DNA of 64,000 nucleotides from Muraenolepis orangiensis (GCA_027704905.1 CM051015.1:14738192-14802191), one strand, 5' to 3'; positions 21,961 to 35,025 are shown, counted from the stretch's first letter. A program made the numbers and translations. Notes: generated from the letters alone by a model not told the origin.

Positions 21961-23314
21961 GACAAGATACAAGAGATATAAGATATTTGTATTGGCCATT
22001 TGTAACAAGTACATAGGAATGCTTACTCCCCATTCCCTCCCGCAGTATAACACCAAAAAAATATAAATAATATATACAATAAAAATTAACCAAAAAAAGA
22101 GCAGCAAAGTGACTTAAATGATATGTACAGGTGTTGAATGTACATGTTTATTTTTTATTTTTGTAAGTGTAATGTTAATGACAATGTTATGAATGTGAAA
22201 GTGCACTCCTAGCAGTTCAGTAGGCACACTGCCTCTGGATAAAAACGATCCTTAAACCTGGTAGTACTTCTAGGGATGCTGCGCAACCGGCAACCAGACG
22301 GTATGGGGGAGAAGAGATGGTGCCCAGGGTGGTTGCAGTCCTTTATGATGGACATGGCCTTCTTCCGACATCTGGTCCTAAAGATCTCCTCAATGCATGG
22401 AAGTGCACACCCGATGATCTTCTCTGCCGTCCTCACGACCCTCTGGATGGCTTTCTTGTCCCGTGCAGTGGTGTTGCCGTACCACACAGTGACGCCACTC
22501 GTCAGGACGCTCTCTACGGTGTCACGGTAGAAGTTCACTAGCCACCTCTGGCCAATACCGCTTTTTCTGAGGCACCGCAGAGCATAGAGGTGCTGGTGTG
22601 CCTTCTTCAGCATGACCCCCGTGTTGCCGGTCAACACCAGGTCATTGGAAATCTGTAGCCCAAGGAAACGGAAGCAACTGATGACTTCCACCGGTGTCTC
22701 GTCCAGGCTGATGGTGGAGTGGGTGCCCCGGTGGCTCCTGAAGTCCACGATGAGCTCCTTGGTCTTGCTGATATTCAGTGCGAGGCTGTTGTCCTCACAC
22801 CATCACATCAACTGGACCACCTCATATCTGTACTCCGTTTCATCGCCCTCGCTTATCAAGCCGATGACTGTGGTGTCACCTGCAAACTTGATAATCCAAT
22901 TATTGCTGTGCGTGGCAGTACAGTCATGTGTGAGTACAGCCGGGGACTGAGGCAGCCGCCTTGGGGTGCTCCAGTGTTGAGGACCAGAGTGGATGAGATG
23001 TTGTTCCCAATCTTCACCACTTGAGGCCTGCCCGTCAGGAAGTCCATAATCCAGTTACAGATGGGGGCACCCAGACCTAGGTCCCTCAGCTTCAGGATCA
23101 GCTTGGAGGGAACGATGGTGTTGAACGCTGAGCTGTAGTAAATGAACAGCAGTCTGACGTAGGTGTCCCTCCTGTCTAGGTGCTGCAGGGCCGTGTGTAG
23201 TGCCAGGGAAAATGCGTCGTCTATTGTCCATTGTCCGTACACCAGCTGTTGTTCACCAAGCAACCAACCTTTGTTCTTCTCCGTGGACTCAGCCGTTCTG
23301 TCGGTCCGAAACAA
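21961..23314 (-). mobile_element. L2-like LINE, reverse transcriptase to 3' tail (inactive)
   Basis: On the minus strand, 23314-22930 encodes RT motifs: DAFSLALHTALQHLDRRDTY, FIYYSSAFNTIVPSKLI, FLTGRPQVV and NTGAPQGG. The catalytic box near 22885 reads IIKFAGDTTVIGL, so the second position of the usual FADD has become G. A TGA stop follows QLM at about 22800. Then 22748-22209 gives SCFRFLGLQIS, GVTVWYGN, IIGC and YPEAVCLLNC, the conserved C-terminus. The 3' UTR runs down to about 21961 and ends in a TATCTTGTAT-like tail. The copy cannot transpose. Confidence 0.9.
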
Positions 23315-23448
23315 GGAGAATCCCTGGCGTATATCAGTTGAACAAGTAGTAGAGTAGACAGTGGCACATATTGAAGAAAAAGTCTAATTGAAATGCTGTT
23401 CTAGTGCTTTTTAGTGGATTGAATCAGCAGTATCTTCAAGCGATTATT

Positions 23449-23956
23449 CAGTGGGGTACGTGTACCCCAGGGGTACCACAGTTACGTCACGGGTACGCCA
23501 ACAAATAATCTGTAACAGCCTCTCTTTGTCCAAAATGAACCCACTTAAAAACACACCGCCCCTACTCTGTTTCAATTGGTCACTTATTTGGTTGTTGCAA
23601 GAACATAATATGAAATTTCTTCTCATGACTTGAATACTGACAATGGAATACTTTCCAGAGAAGTCATTCATATTGTATTTGAGCTGATGTGCATATCACT
23701 TGTTTGAAATATGAGAGGGCTTTCAATAAGGCTGAATAAAGAGCTAAATTGTTTTATAACACTGTCTTGCCTTCATATGTTCCATCAGATGAGAGGTAGA
23801 GCAGGAGGTTCAATGTTTGAGGGGTACAGTACCTCAAATAGTTAATAACAGTGTATTGTCTTGATATTTAACATCAGGTTAGAGGTATAAGGGGTACACA
23901 GCAAGAGGTTCAATGTTTGAGGGGTACAGTACCTTAACAATGTTTGGGCACCACTG
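23449..23956. mobile_element. Possible hAT-like non-autonomous element
   Basis: Starts CAGTGGGGTACGTG and ends GGGCACCACTG, giving short CAGTGG/CCACTG inverted ends typical of hAT elements. Inside, 'gttcaatgtttgaggggtacagtacct' occurs twice (about 23810 and 23910). No 8-bp target duplication is visible, so the call is weak. Confidence 0.4.
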
Positions 23957-24094
23957 TCTTAAAGAATAAGTTAAAACATATTCACATAGCATAGAATAAT
24001 ACAACATAGCAGAAATTAATTTAGCATAACAGCAACAAACACACACACACACACACACCTAAATCACTTTTGGTTTTGTCTAAATCAAAATCTG

Positions 24095-24250
24095 GAGCAT
24101 TAATTCCTCTTTGTTGGTCATATACATGTACACACATTTAACCCCTAGTATTAGGAACAGTGGGCAGCTATTGTATATGCAGCGCCCGGAGAGCAGTTTA
24201 GGGGTCTGGTGCCTTGCTCCAGGGCACCTCGGCAGTGCCCAGGAAAGCAT
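24095..24250 (+). repeat. Dispersed teleost repeat fragment
   Basis: Contains 'gtgggcagctattgtatatgcagcgcccggagagcagtttaggg' style blocks and 'ggtgccttgctccagggcac'. It is related to 38495-38610 and 44508-44765, each with 'gtcttgctcaaggacac'. Confidence 0.6.
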
Positions 24251-24591
24251 TGCAAGTACCTTTTCTCACTCTGTAGTTGCCGCACCCCTTGTGTTCGCAT
24301 TATTAACAAATATTACATTCTCCACTTCACATCAGTCAGTGTGTTTGCGTCAGAGGGAACGGCTGGCGGGGGGTTTATCGGCACTTCCTGTCCGATGAGA
24401 TGGAAGAAACGTCCCTGATGAGACTGGCAGAGATTAGGGAGAAGGAGACATGGTGTCAGACCTGCTGACCATCACAGCCACACATTAACAAACTATTTAT
24501 GAATCCCACACAGCAGTGACGCCAGGGAAAGGACATTTAGTTTCATGTCTTGGACAGGGAGGGATTAATATTATTTGTTATTTTGTTTTTA

Positions 24592-24968
<377 letters not shown>

Positions 24969-25439
24969 ACACTTGTGTGGGATGTGGAATTATGTGTAGC
25001 ACTGTTTTTTTGTTATTAGCATATCCAGATGGTTGACTCTAAGTACAGGACGTGTACGTGGACGTTCGCCGATTACTTTGCTAAGTTTCCCTGCATTTTT
25101 TATTAATTGGCTTTCTGAAAAGATACATAGGACACAAAACAAACAGCTTTAACTGCACAAAATATGTTTTTCCCGCCTCGTCGGACGCAGCAGACGTGTC
25201 TCTCATCACAAGAGAACAATGTGAACAATCTGTTCTCTTCCATCCTACTGAAGTGATGCTCAGGACACACAACCGCCGTACCGTAGTCAGCGAGGCCTGT
25301 TTGGTTCAGACTGACATCTTTGTACAGTTGTTATGTCGGGGAACAATGAGCCGATGAGTTGTGGGTGCGATTCCTTTGTCATGTTGAACCATGGGACGGC
25401 CGCTGCAGATCAAAGTACATCGTTTGTAACTCCTTCATG

Positions 25440-25565
25440 GCGTACTATTGTGTATTTCCATGAGATGGTTTGTGAGATATGTTTGAACATTGGGGTCCCT
25501 CATCTTGAAGAAACGTTCAATTTGCATAAACACCTAGTCCAGTGTGATTGTAATTTTTACGATTT
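25440..25565 (+). repeat. Direct repeat, copy 1 (upstream of an exon)
   Basis: About 125 bp from 'ttccatgagatggtttgtgag' through 'catttgcataaacacctagtc'-like sequence to 'gattgtaatttttacgat'. It matches 26198-26315 in the same orientation at roughly 85-90% by eye. Confidence 0.8.
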
Positions 25566-25850
25566 TTACGTTTTAAGATAACAATTGTGTTTTTATTGTT
25601 TTTCATATTTTATCGCCATGTGATCAAGTTCAGTTCCTCTGTGCGCTTTGACTAGCGTGAATTAGTTGACTAGCCTCACACACAGCATCAAGGCTGTCTT
25701 GGTGTTGCTTGTGTTAGTGTCTAGCAGGAGTCTCCATAATCCTCTGTAGATAATGGGAGCGCTGTCTCCCCGCAGGCTCCTAACCCCTCAAAGGGACTCG
25801 TTGAAATCTCTCTTTTAATCTCGCTTTCTTCCTGTGCCTTCTACCAACAG

Positions 25851-25924
25851 ATCAACTTCAATGTGGCAAAGTATTCTATCTCCCCCGACCTGAAGTACGT
25901 CCTCTTCGCTTACGATGTGAAACA
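25851..25924 (+). CDS. dpp10: DPP10-like exon (INFNVAKYSISPDLKYVLFA)
   Basis: The acceptor 'ccttctaccaacag' ends at 25850 and the donor GTGATG starts at 25925. The 74-bp exon encodes INFNVAKYSISPDLKYVLFA then YDVK and a split codon (CA-). This is the beta-propeller strand with the (Y.)SPD.KYVL.AYDVKQ motif of DPP10, more like DPP10 than DPP6 (which has a less similar ...SYNV... end). DPP10 is a type II membrane glycoprotein of the S9B peptidase family without peptidase activity that modulates Kv4 channels. Exons upstream (cytoplasmic tail, membrane segment) were not found and may lie outside the window. Confidence 0.85.
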
Positions 25925-26197
25925 GTGATGCATACTCACATGTCATCAAATATGTTTCCTTTATATAAATATGTTACCTTTCTGCAAACCCCTGATCTTC
26001 CTCCCTTGCCCACAATGCATTAGCGTATTTTAACTGTCACGTACAAGCTAATGTTTTAAGCTAAATATCCCCAATGGGCTGCATCAAACACGATTCCAAA
26101 TTTAGCTTAAGTGCTTTTTTCTCCCTCTCCTGTCTGTTTCTCTCTCTCTCTGACTCCTTTGTGACATACTATAGTAAGTTGTAAAAAGTAGAGTAAT

Positions 26198-26315
26198 TCC
26201 ATGAGAAGGTTTTTGAGATATGTTTGAACATTCGGGTCCCATATCTTCAAGATCCGTGCAATTTGCATAAACACCTAGTCCAGCTGTCCCACTGTGATTG
26301 TAATTTTTTACGATC
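26198..26315 (+). repeat. Direct repeat, copy 2 (downstream of the exon)
   Basis: Matches 25440-25565. It contains a small insertion 'ctgtcccac' relative to copy 1. Confidence 0.8.
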
Positions 26316-26319
26316 ATGT

Positions 26320-29112
26320 GAGGGGTTTGTAATATGCAAATACAACTATGGAATCTAGAAGGGATTGGACCGAAATAACGAGTGATGTGAAAGACAATTT
26401 TTGCCTGATCTGCATACCTGAATTAGAGGTTAGATGTGGAATTGAGGGTTTTGTGGACAATCATGTGGGTTGTACTAGCTAATTTAGCCAATACTAGGTA
26501 ATGTTGCTCGTACTATGTGGACATTACTAGCTAATATGACAAATACTACAGCTAATGTAGCCAGTAGGCCTACTATCTATGTATTTATATAATGTGGACC
26601 CTATTAGCTATGTAGCTAATTCAAATGTAGCAAAGTAAGCCATATTCGCCATATAAGCCATTTCCATTGTTGCTTTAATGAGTTCTAGCTTCAAGCTAGT
26701 TTTGATGACTAAGGATGCTTGTGTGTGATGCACTTGTCTGTATACATTTAAGTATATAGCTGATTTAATCACCATTGAAATGTATTTTGCTTTAATGCAT
26801 ATCATACGGCATACATCATAAGTACAGTTCTGTGGTATAAACACAGCATACTTTCAGTCTCACACAAAAGCCCGTGGAACACGTTACTCCTTTAAAGTCC
26901 AGAAGGAGAAATATTAGGAATACATCCTCCTGGACTATGGTTAAAAGGTGCCATGTCGGCATATATAAAAAGGCAATTAAAAAAAACTTTAACAGTTCAG
27001 GTTTTCTTTAAGTAAATCAACTATCTAAAAGTATTCTGATTCCGATTTTTCAGATGTGATTTATTTGTAATTTTGTATAATAAGGTAAAGTATATATTGT
27101 ACAGTTATATGTTAATGATAGCTCCAGAGATGTGCTGAGAATTGCTAAAAATATAAACATTATAGAAATGACAATTTCCTAGAATTACAAAAATACAAAA
27201 AGGGTTCCTATTAACATATTTGCAGTATACATATGAACAGTGTAAAAAGTATAAATATAGAGTGTATAAAGTGTAAAGATAAAAATAAAGATGTGCTGTA
27301 GTCCAGATAGTCCAGTTGCTGTGAGAGGGGGTTGTAACGCTTAGTGTTGTACCTCATTATTACCAGACTAACTAATTATCTACTTTGTCTGTTCTCAACT
27401 TAGTTTCCATCATCTATTTCACTCTGTGTGGTTTCTGTTGTGCAAAGAACAGCAGACTCTCCCTCCCTCCCAACACACATTGTCTGTGTTTCATCAATCC
27501 ATTTGAAGGTGTGATCCTTAACCGTCCACTATCACTTAGAAGGGAGAAATGACCGCTGAACTCTCACTGCTTGTGTCAACAGCCTCCCCCATTCCCCCCG
27601 TCACAGCAGCGTCCTTTATCCACAGGACAAAGACTAATAAATATATCAAATCCACCCCTCTTGAATGTTCCCGCTCCACTGCTTTGTGTACGGTGTTTAC
27701 ACTGACACCCACTATGAAAACACACACCCACATCACCACAGACATACACTCACACACACATGCGTAGACCTATACACACATATACAGAGCATAGATACAT
27801 ATGCACACATAGTATGCAGCATTTGGGGGTAACTGGTTGTGGCTTGTTGTGTACAGCAATGCGTTAACATTATTCCTTTTGGTCCATGTTTGATCAATAT
27901 TTGCTTGTATATACTGTTTGTCCTCAAGCATCTGCAGACACATATTGACTTTATATTTCTAACCATTATAGATTGTCGAAGGTTTTTTTGCATTGAGTAA
28001 CATGATGCTTACTGTGTACAGTTTGTGCTTGTTGACTGTTATAAGAGGATATTATACTATAGATATGATCAAGTTCTGCTCTCTCATTGGTCGACAAGAT
28101 TCTTGTTTTAAAAGACTAATTTCTTGACCTCGATCCAGGATTACATGTCCCTGTCTGACTTCATCTTTATCTGGGGCGATTTGCTCTGATAACTTTTAAT
28201 TAACAAAAAGTGTATTTGTGTTCAAACATTATAACTTTTGTTGCTTTTCCTCCATTTAATTTCCTTTTTGAACGACCATGACTGCAATTCTGCATCTGGG
28301 TTCTCCACCAGGAAGACCAGGGACAGTACATCTTGATTATCAGGCAGCACATGTGCCCCTGGTTGCCAGGTACCGTGATATACATACGTATGTGGAGATT
28401 ATACTGTCCTTTCATTTGGGAACACATATCCCACACAGAATCACCCCAGAAACACTTCTTTCATTTGTACATTACTAAATCAGGATGTGAGCGGGAGTAA
28501 TTATCAATCACAGAGAAAAATATAAAATCTGGCAAACCTGTGAAAGTTAGTGTTAGTGCAGGTATTTTAACAACTTATGACTTCTTTATGAATGATCCCA
28601 AATGACCCAACCAATCACACATTGATTCATCCACATGCTTTTTTGCTCTGAATGCTAGTTGGAACCATCATCATCTTAAATCATTTAAAAAACAACAAGC
28701 AATCCACCAGGTTGTAAAAAATGAAAGTGAAGTAACCCCTGGAGAAGACCTCGGACTTCTACCTCTTTGCTTATTATTGTGTATGTGAGTCGGTAGGGAA
28801 GTTCTTTAGAGGCTCAACAGATCTTTCAGGGGGTCATTCAGTAGATGTTAGATGTTTTCGTCTTCATCATTGTTGCATCGTTTAGATGCTAAGGTTGATG
28901 AACAATTAACAGTCTCAATGAACCAATAATACATGCATGCTTAACACGGCTGTTTGAAATGTGGCGTTTGCTGTTTAAAAAATAGTTCACTTTCATATTT
29001 GACATCATCATACAACGAGCCTCAAGTCCATCTTGAACGCCTGGGCATCTTTAAACTGTGCCTTGTAATCACTTTTTCACCAGCAACTGGAACATCACCA
29101 GGCAGCAGCAAA
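26320..29112. other. Intron-like stretch without recognised features
   Basis: About 2.8 kb, AT-rich, with a few short duplications such as 'actagctaat' near 26470-26540. The exon that should follow 25851-25924 in a DPP10 gene was looked for and not found. Confidence 0.4.
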
Positions 29113-29114
29113 TA

Positions 29115-30711
29115 CCGTATTGACCCGAATATAAGACGACCCCGATTATAAGACGACCCCTCTGTTTCAAGACTAATGTTTGGAAAAATACCTTTTTGAA
29201 GACCAAATCTTTTTTTTATAAAGAAAATAATTGAAAATAATGATAACACACATCACACATTGTGTTCAAATTTGCCTAACTTGGCAAACAAAAACAAAAC
29301 AGGCTAGATAGATTACAATGAAACTGTAGTGCAATAAAACGGTAGTGAAATAAAGCAGTAGAGCAATGAAACAGTAGAGCAATAAAACAGTAGAGCAATG
29401 AAACAGTCATCACAGATTGATGAACAAAATCATCAGTCTATTGGTCACATCACAAACGTCGTCTCATTCAGCTGCGTCTTCTACATCGCTGGGTTGTTTG
29501 CTCTCACTCCCGCTATCGTCACTCACGTTGTCTGCTTCCCCGTCTCCTCCCACATCACGTCTCCTCCCACATCACGTCATCCTCGCTGTCTCCTCCCACA
29601 TCACGTCATCCTCGCTGCCATCCATGGCAATTGATACGCAGCATTTCTTAAACCCATTAATGATGCTTTCTGGGGAAACGTCAGCCCATGCTTGCAAGAT
29701 CCATTCACAGAGCAAACGTACTGCAGGCTTTTGGATTTTTCCAGACGGTGTCAGTGCGTGATTACCAGCCAGCAGCCACTCTGTGGATCTCTTGCGCAGA
29801 TTAACATTGAAAGGTTTGTTAACGACCACATCCAACACCTGCAGCTGGCTTGTCATTCCGCCCGGTATGATCACTAGGTCACCATTCAACTCTTTCACTT
29901 GCTTTTTGACTGGCGTTTTGAAGTGACCACGGAAAGCATCCAGAATCAACATATTCCTCTCTTTCTGAGTCCCCCACGTCGTCTGCCCCACACCACCTTG
30001 AGCCAGTCCACCACAAGCTCCGTCTCCATCCAGCCCTTTGCCTGGGCACCATAATGCCAGCTGGCACTGCCTCTTTAGGTACAGTCTTGCGTTTTAAAAC
30101 CACGTACGGGGGAAGTTGTGTCCCATCTGCGAGGCGCGTTAACATGACCGTTACTCGGCTCTTCTCGTTTCCAGTAGATCAGTAGATCACTGATTTGTCG
30201 CCTTTCTTATGCACAGTGACAGATGTTGGCATGTCAAAATACACAGGCGTTTGATCAGCATTGAGTGCTTCTTCCTTAACTTGATCACATATCGCTGATA
30301 AGACAGTAGCTTCTCTCTGAAGTCTGAGGGCAGGCGCTGGGCAAGGCTTGTCCTGCGTCGCAATGACAGGTGTTTGATGTCTCTGCTTCGTTTATCACCA
30401 TAATCTTAAAATTGACATCGTAACTTTGTCTCTCCTGTTTATTACTTGCCCTACTTTTGAGCCACTTTTTTCAAGTTGGTCGCTGTGTCTCTCCATTTCT
30501 ATCTCTCCAGGCAACTGTTGCTATGTACTGTTACTTTAAGACTTTAAGTTACTTTTACGTGTCGTGCGGTGTCTCAGAACACTCATTTGGCGTGATCTGT
30601 TGTTGTTGTGTTGTTGTTGTTGTGCAATCACATCGAAAAGTCTAGACCCCGATTATAAGACGACCCCTCTTTTTCAGATTTTTTTTTTGTCTTATATTCG
30701 GGTCAATACGG
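29115..30711 (-). mobile_element. pogo/Tigger DNA transposon, copy 2
   Basis: Terminal inverted repeats begin CCGTATTGACCCGAATATAA at 29115 and end GGGTCAATACGG at 30711. TA flanks lie at 29113-29114 and 30712-30713. The element is collinear with copy 1 at 1421 (without its Gypsy insertion) and is very similar over its whole length. A duplicated 'ctcctcccacatcacgtc' block lies at 29540-29610. Confidence 0.92.
29572..30400 (-). pseudogene. pogo/Tigger transposase, fragmentary
   Basis: Minus-strand frames at 30145-29879 and 29991-29572 carry the same LILDAFRGH and VLDVVVNKPF motifs as copy 1, with a frameshift around 29980. A 22-bp deletion near 30260 removes the ADQ region that holds the first catalytic Asp. 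It is inactive. Confidence 0.85.
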
Positions 30712-30713
30712 TA

Positions 30714-32390
30714 CACATCCTGTGATGGTGTAAGGGGGCAGAAGGTCAACAATAATAATATAAGTACAGGAACGCATTACAAAACACTCTAGTAGCATTA
30801 TTATTATTGTGAGCTTGTAGCTCACAATTATTAAGCAAATGAAGAGAAAAAAACCATCATTCCATATCAAGCATATATTTGAATATCGTCAATCAAACAT
30901 TATATAATACAACCAGTCAGTATTTGTTTTTAATGATTAAATCTGCAGTTGCATGAATCATAGTTTGGCTTGGTTCTTCTTCTGGGTCATCAAGGTTTAA
31001 AGCACGAGAGAACCGGAGGTGGAAAATGTCACAGCTTTATTTCACTTAATCTCTGAACAAACTACAAAGGTCAGGCCAGTTTATTGAACAGAGAAATGAG
31101 AGGAATAAGACAATGTCTTAATCTACTGTAGTTGGATAGTATTTTTAGCTTGTCATAGTTTAAAAATGTGTGTATGGACCACATCAGGGACCCAGTTCTG
31201 CATCATAGTTATCCACAATGCAGAGATATACCATTTAAAAAATCAAGGAGAATACAAATTGCACCATTGGGGGTTAGCTACCCTGCAGGTTCTATGTGGC
31301 ACAGCTCTATCTGAAGTAGCTGGTTACTGACAATGTGTCTGTAAACAACCTGTAGGCCTACACAATCAGCCATCCACGTGAGCCAGAGTCCATTATCAGT
31401 GTACTAGCTCACGGTTTCAGATCTCTGTAAAGAGAAACGTGGGAATAAACGTTGAAGCATACTTAAATATATGATATAACATCGCTTTTGCTTTGGACTT
31501 CTAATGGGATACATAAAAAACAACAACAATTGTGTTTCTTATTACAGGATAGCTTACTTCAATCCACTTAGTGGCGGTTAGCTTATCCCCTTAGCGCCAC
31601 ACAAAGCAAGAACATTAAACAGTAATGTGATGGGAGCATTCTGTCATCTCATTGTGTGTTCATATTGAAGGTCTACCAGACCAATTGGAACACCAATTTA
31701 ACTTTGGTTCTTTGGTTTCGGTCGTCTTTCCTCATTATGTCCTGACTGTCAGGATAATTCATTAATGAATGCATAATTAAGGAAAGCATGGCTGCTACAG
31801 TCGTTTGCTGATGGGAAATTGTAAAACATTTGAATACTAAAAATAGATATTCCACTCTGAATACAACAAGCAAAAATAGCCTAAAAACTTTTTTATTAAA
31901 AAAAATATTTCTGTTCAACCGCTCAAAAGTCCTCAGGTGTTTAAAACATATATTTAACTGCAAGCTTTTTTTAAGAACCATCAGAGGCTGAACATCCACC
32001 ATCCCAAACCGGGGCTCTGACTCATATCAGCTCTCCAAAGCTATTTATATTAGAGCTCCAATCACGCATTAATCTTGGGCCCAGTGAACATTCTCACCAC
32101 TTACTGGGCTAAGTTCTACCGCCGTTCTTAACTGCTCCACATAAATCAAGACACGGGACACTGCCTCTTTTTCAGCTGGAGAAGGCCTCTCTGCTCCTTA
32201 ACCCTGTCCCAGAAGGAGTGCTTATGAAGCCCTGTCATGGTTCTGATAGATTTATTCAAATGGTGGAGACAGACTTTTGGTTTCTTTAGCAGCTTATTTA
32301 TTTTCATTAGTCTTTCTCTAGCTGCGCTCTCTCTAAAGAAAGGCCTCTGGGTTGTTATTGTCCATGTGATGGCCGTGGACTGCTTTTAGT
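30714..32390. other. Intron-like stretch without recognised features
   Basis: About 1.7 kb. No exon, repeat family or RNA was recognised. Confidence 0.35.
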
Positions 32391-32395
32391 TGTAA

Positions 32396-33950
32396 TTGAA
32401 AGGACAAACAAGAGGCAAAGATATTTTCAATGCGTTCATGGATTTTGTTAAGAAGAGCCAACTGCCCCTCTTTAAACTCATCTCCATCACAACTGATGGT
32501 GCTCCAGCGATGGTGGGCCACACCAAAGGTTTCATAGCACTGTGCAAACAAAGTGAATCTTTCCCGAGCATCCTTAATTATCATTTTATCATTCACCAGC
32601 AAGCACAGTGTGGGAACACTTTAAATATGAAAGAAGTGATGTATGTTGCAATGAAGATAGTATGCTCTGTTCGGGCCAGGAGTCTACAGAGGAGGTTGTT
32701 CCGTGCTCACTTGGAGGAGACAGGTGCAGAGCATACAGACCTGCTGCTGCATACACATGTTAGATGGCTAAGCAGAGGAACATTTTTGGCGAGATTCACT
32801 GAGCTGTTGCCTGAAATCAAAGACTTTCTGAAGCTTTCAAAACATGCAGAATATCCAAAACTAGATGACCACCAGTGGCTTTTGGATTTATCGTTTCTTA
32901 CAGATCTCACTGGCCTGCTCAATGAGCTTAATTCAGAGCTGCAGGGTAAGGATAAAAATGTAATTAACATGATCAGTTCAGTGAACACATTTAAAAGCAA
33001 GCTAAAACTGCTGTTCAGTAGGCTGCAGCGCTGTGACCTGCGTAACTTTCCTCACATGCAGGCCGAACTTCAACGTCAGAGCAAAGACGTCAAGCAGCTT
33101 GACAGTACACGGTATGAAGAGCAAGTTCAGAGATCTTGACAGAATTTGAGAGCCGTTTTACTGACTTTTCATCCATTGAACCCATTGCCCATCTGCCCCA
33201 TCTGCGTTTTCCATTTGGTGGAAGTATTGATGTGGATGAGATCGTCTCCAAAGTAAATTCACTGTTCGACCTGGATAGCTCTGCTGTTGAGAATGTTCTC
33301 ACACTCTCAAATGATATTTACATCAAATCCAGCACAACACCTGGCACCAGTGGACAGTTCTGGAACCTGCTCTTGGAACAAAAGTATCCCAACCTCAGAA
33401 GATGTGCCTTGAACTTGGCAGCACTTTTTGGGTCCACCTATTTGTGTGAGTCTGCATTCTCTCACATGAAGATCATCAAATCCAAGTACAGATCTACGAT
33501 GACCACCTTGTGGCCTGCATACGGCTTGTAACCAGCTCCTACTGCCCTGACTACAAGAAGCTAGTGGCCTCCTCCCAGTGCCAGAGGTCTCACTAAGGTA
33601 GAAAATACATCTGGTATGCTCTTCTGTTCGTTGCGTGCATATGTAACAGAGTTAAACATGTGAATACATAATTATACATTTGTGAATGTTTAATTCATAA
33701 TAAAGTTCCGAATTTTAAGAGATGAGATAGTTTCATTTAATATTTTAAGTTTTGTTTCCCGTGGGAACACTTTCCCGTTGCACGTCTTTGTTTACTTCTG
33801 GTATGTATTTTCCACCCTCCCCTCACAGTAAAACATGCAGGTAGGCTGTCAGTAATGGCTACGCCTCTCTATTTGGACTGGTAGATCTCGGCAGACTGGC
33901 AACTTTAAAAGTAGCTCTTGGTTAAAAAAAGGTGGGGCACCCCTCGATTA
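32396..33950 (+). pseudogene. hAT transposase remnant (ZBED/SCAND3-like), 5' truncated
   Basis: A 247-codon + frame holds the core: LISITTDGAPAMVGHTKGF (second catalytic Asp), MKIVCSVRARSLQRRLFRAH, LLLHTHVRWLSRG (conserved W) and LTGLLNELNSELQGK. A frameshift near 33130 leads into the next frame, which has PFGGSIDVDEIVSKVN and GSTYLCESAFSHMKIIKSKY, the C-terminal dimerisation region. A second frameshift near 33505 interrupts the end. The 3' terminus is near 33950 (ttaaaaaaaggtggggcaccc), a typical hAT end. The 5' terminus and BED zinc finger are missing. Confidence 0.88.
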
Positions 33951-34124
33951 GATTATAAATATAAATATAAATATCAGCCCAACACCCCTCCTGCTCTGGC
34001 AATCACCCTCTCATCAGATGATGGATTCAGAGTTCATCATATCATTATCAATATCTCAAACAAAACACCTGCGCTTATTATCTGCGCTGTTCATGTGCTA
34101 ACTGTTAGAAACTGCAAGTTTCCC

Positions 34125-34181
34125 TGTCCACAGGGGGGCACTAAGCAGGTGCTTGGTTCCTTGCTCCCTCACAGGCTAACT
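34125..34181 (+). repeat. Inverted copy of a BEL/Pao LTR end
   Basis: About 54 bp ('ctgtccacaggggggcacta...ccctcacaggct') is the exact reverse complement of 34927-34982, where it forms the start of the minus-strand LTR. Confidence 0.85.
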
Positions 34182-34566
34182 TTGTGAGCCTTTGGATCTT
34201 GATGCCTTCTGATGTGGAAGTTGAATACCGTAGTAATCAGGGGGCCTCCTATCCCTTTTAGGTCTCGCACCTAGGTCCTGATGGTGAATTGGCTTTGGAA
34301 GGGGTTTGGCTAATAATTCTTCAGGGACTAATGGCAAAGGAGTTTGGTGCTCAGTGTGAGGGGTAGGCAATGGTAGAGGTGAAAGGCTCTGTTTGATGAG
34401 CAGATGCGGATGGCCTAGGTGATGTTTGAGACACTCCCGGGGTGGCTTCATTGAGGTAGAGCTGGGTTGAGTCTGTGACACCTTGGGATTCATCCATATT
34501 CTCAGCAGAAGGAGCCTGGCCTCTGTTGATTGTTTCATCCATGCCATCGGCCTCTGGATCATCCAT
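34182..34566 (-). pseudogene. BEL/Pao 5' coding region (gag start), short
   Basis: Minus-strand frame starting MDDPEADGMDETINRG at 34566. Another minus frame of the same stretch ends RPKRDRRPPDYYGIQLP. It lies just downstream (minus sense) of the LTR at 34630-34990, where gag would start. Similarity to known gag is weak; placement is the main argument. Confidence 0.45.
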
Positions 34567-34629
34567 TATAGGTCACTGTGTGGCGTGTGGCTCAGTCTCC
34601 GGCTCGAAGGACCATTTGTTGGATGTGAA

Positions 34630-34992
34630 TGTTCTGACTGGAGCCACACAAAACCACCGGAAAACAAGTTTGCATGTTCTGTTGTTTATTTTAAATGATT
34701 CATGTTCAGATTCTTGCTGGAGCCAAAGGTTCTGTAAAAAAGGTGAAAAACTAACAATTTACAGCATAATGCTTAAACATAAACATTCAATTAAACTTAT
34801 ATTATTTACACATTTAAGTAATCAAAGATACAAATAGGATAACTTACATTGATGAAATCAAAAGACGCATGGCAAACAGCTACTGAACACTACACATGTG
34901 GTCGTGTTTCAACTAGGCCTCTATTTATAGCCTGTGAGGGAGCAAGGAACCAAGCACCTGCTTAGTGCCCCCCTGTGGACAGGAGGGTTCAA
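34630..34992 (-). repeat. BEL/Pao LTR
   Basis: On the minus strand it begins TGAACCCTCCTGTCC directly after a purine-rich GGGGGCGG tract and the pol stop at 35026. It has a TATA-type CTATAAATAGAGG about 55 bp in and AAAATAAACAACAG towards its end. The 3' border near 34630 is approximate. Confidence 0.65.
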
Positions 34993-35025
34993 TTTGCCGC
35001 CCCCGTATTTGTGCAGCAAATAAGT

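Noticed and set aside
23449..23956. hAT element with CAGTGG ends as a firm call
   Set aside because: No 8-bp duplication and only six bases of inverted end. Kept as a low-confidence feature only.
25333..25581. 82-codon frame upstream of the first dpp10-like exon
   Set aside because: Its second half is the direct repeat that recurs at 26198, and there is no homology or splice context.
28278..28478. Candidate for the missing exon after YDVKQ (frame with YRDIHTYVE)
   Set aside because: Only IHT matches the expected segment, and the phase and splice sites do not fit.
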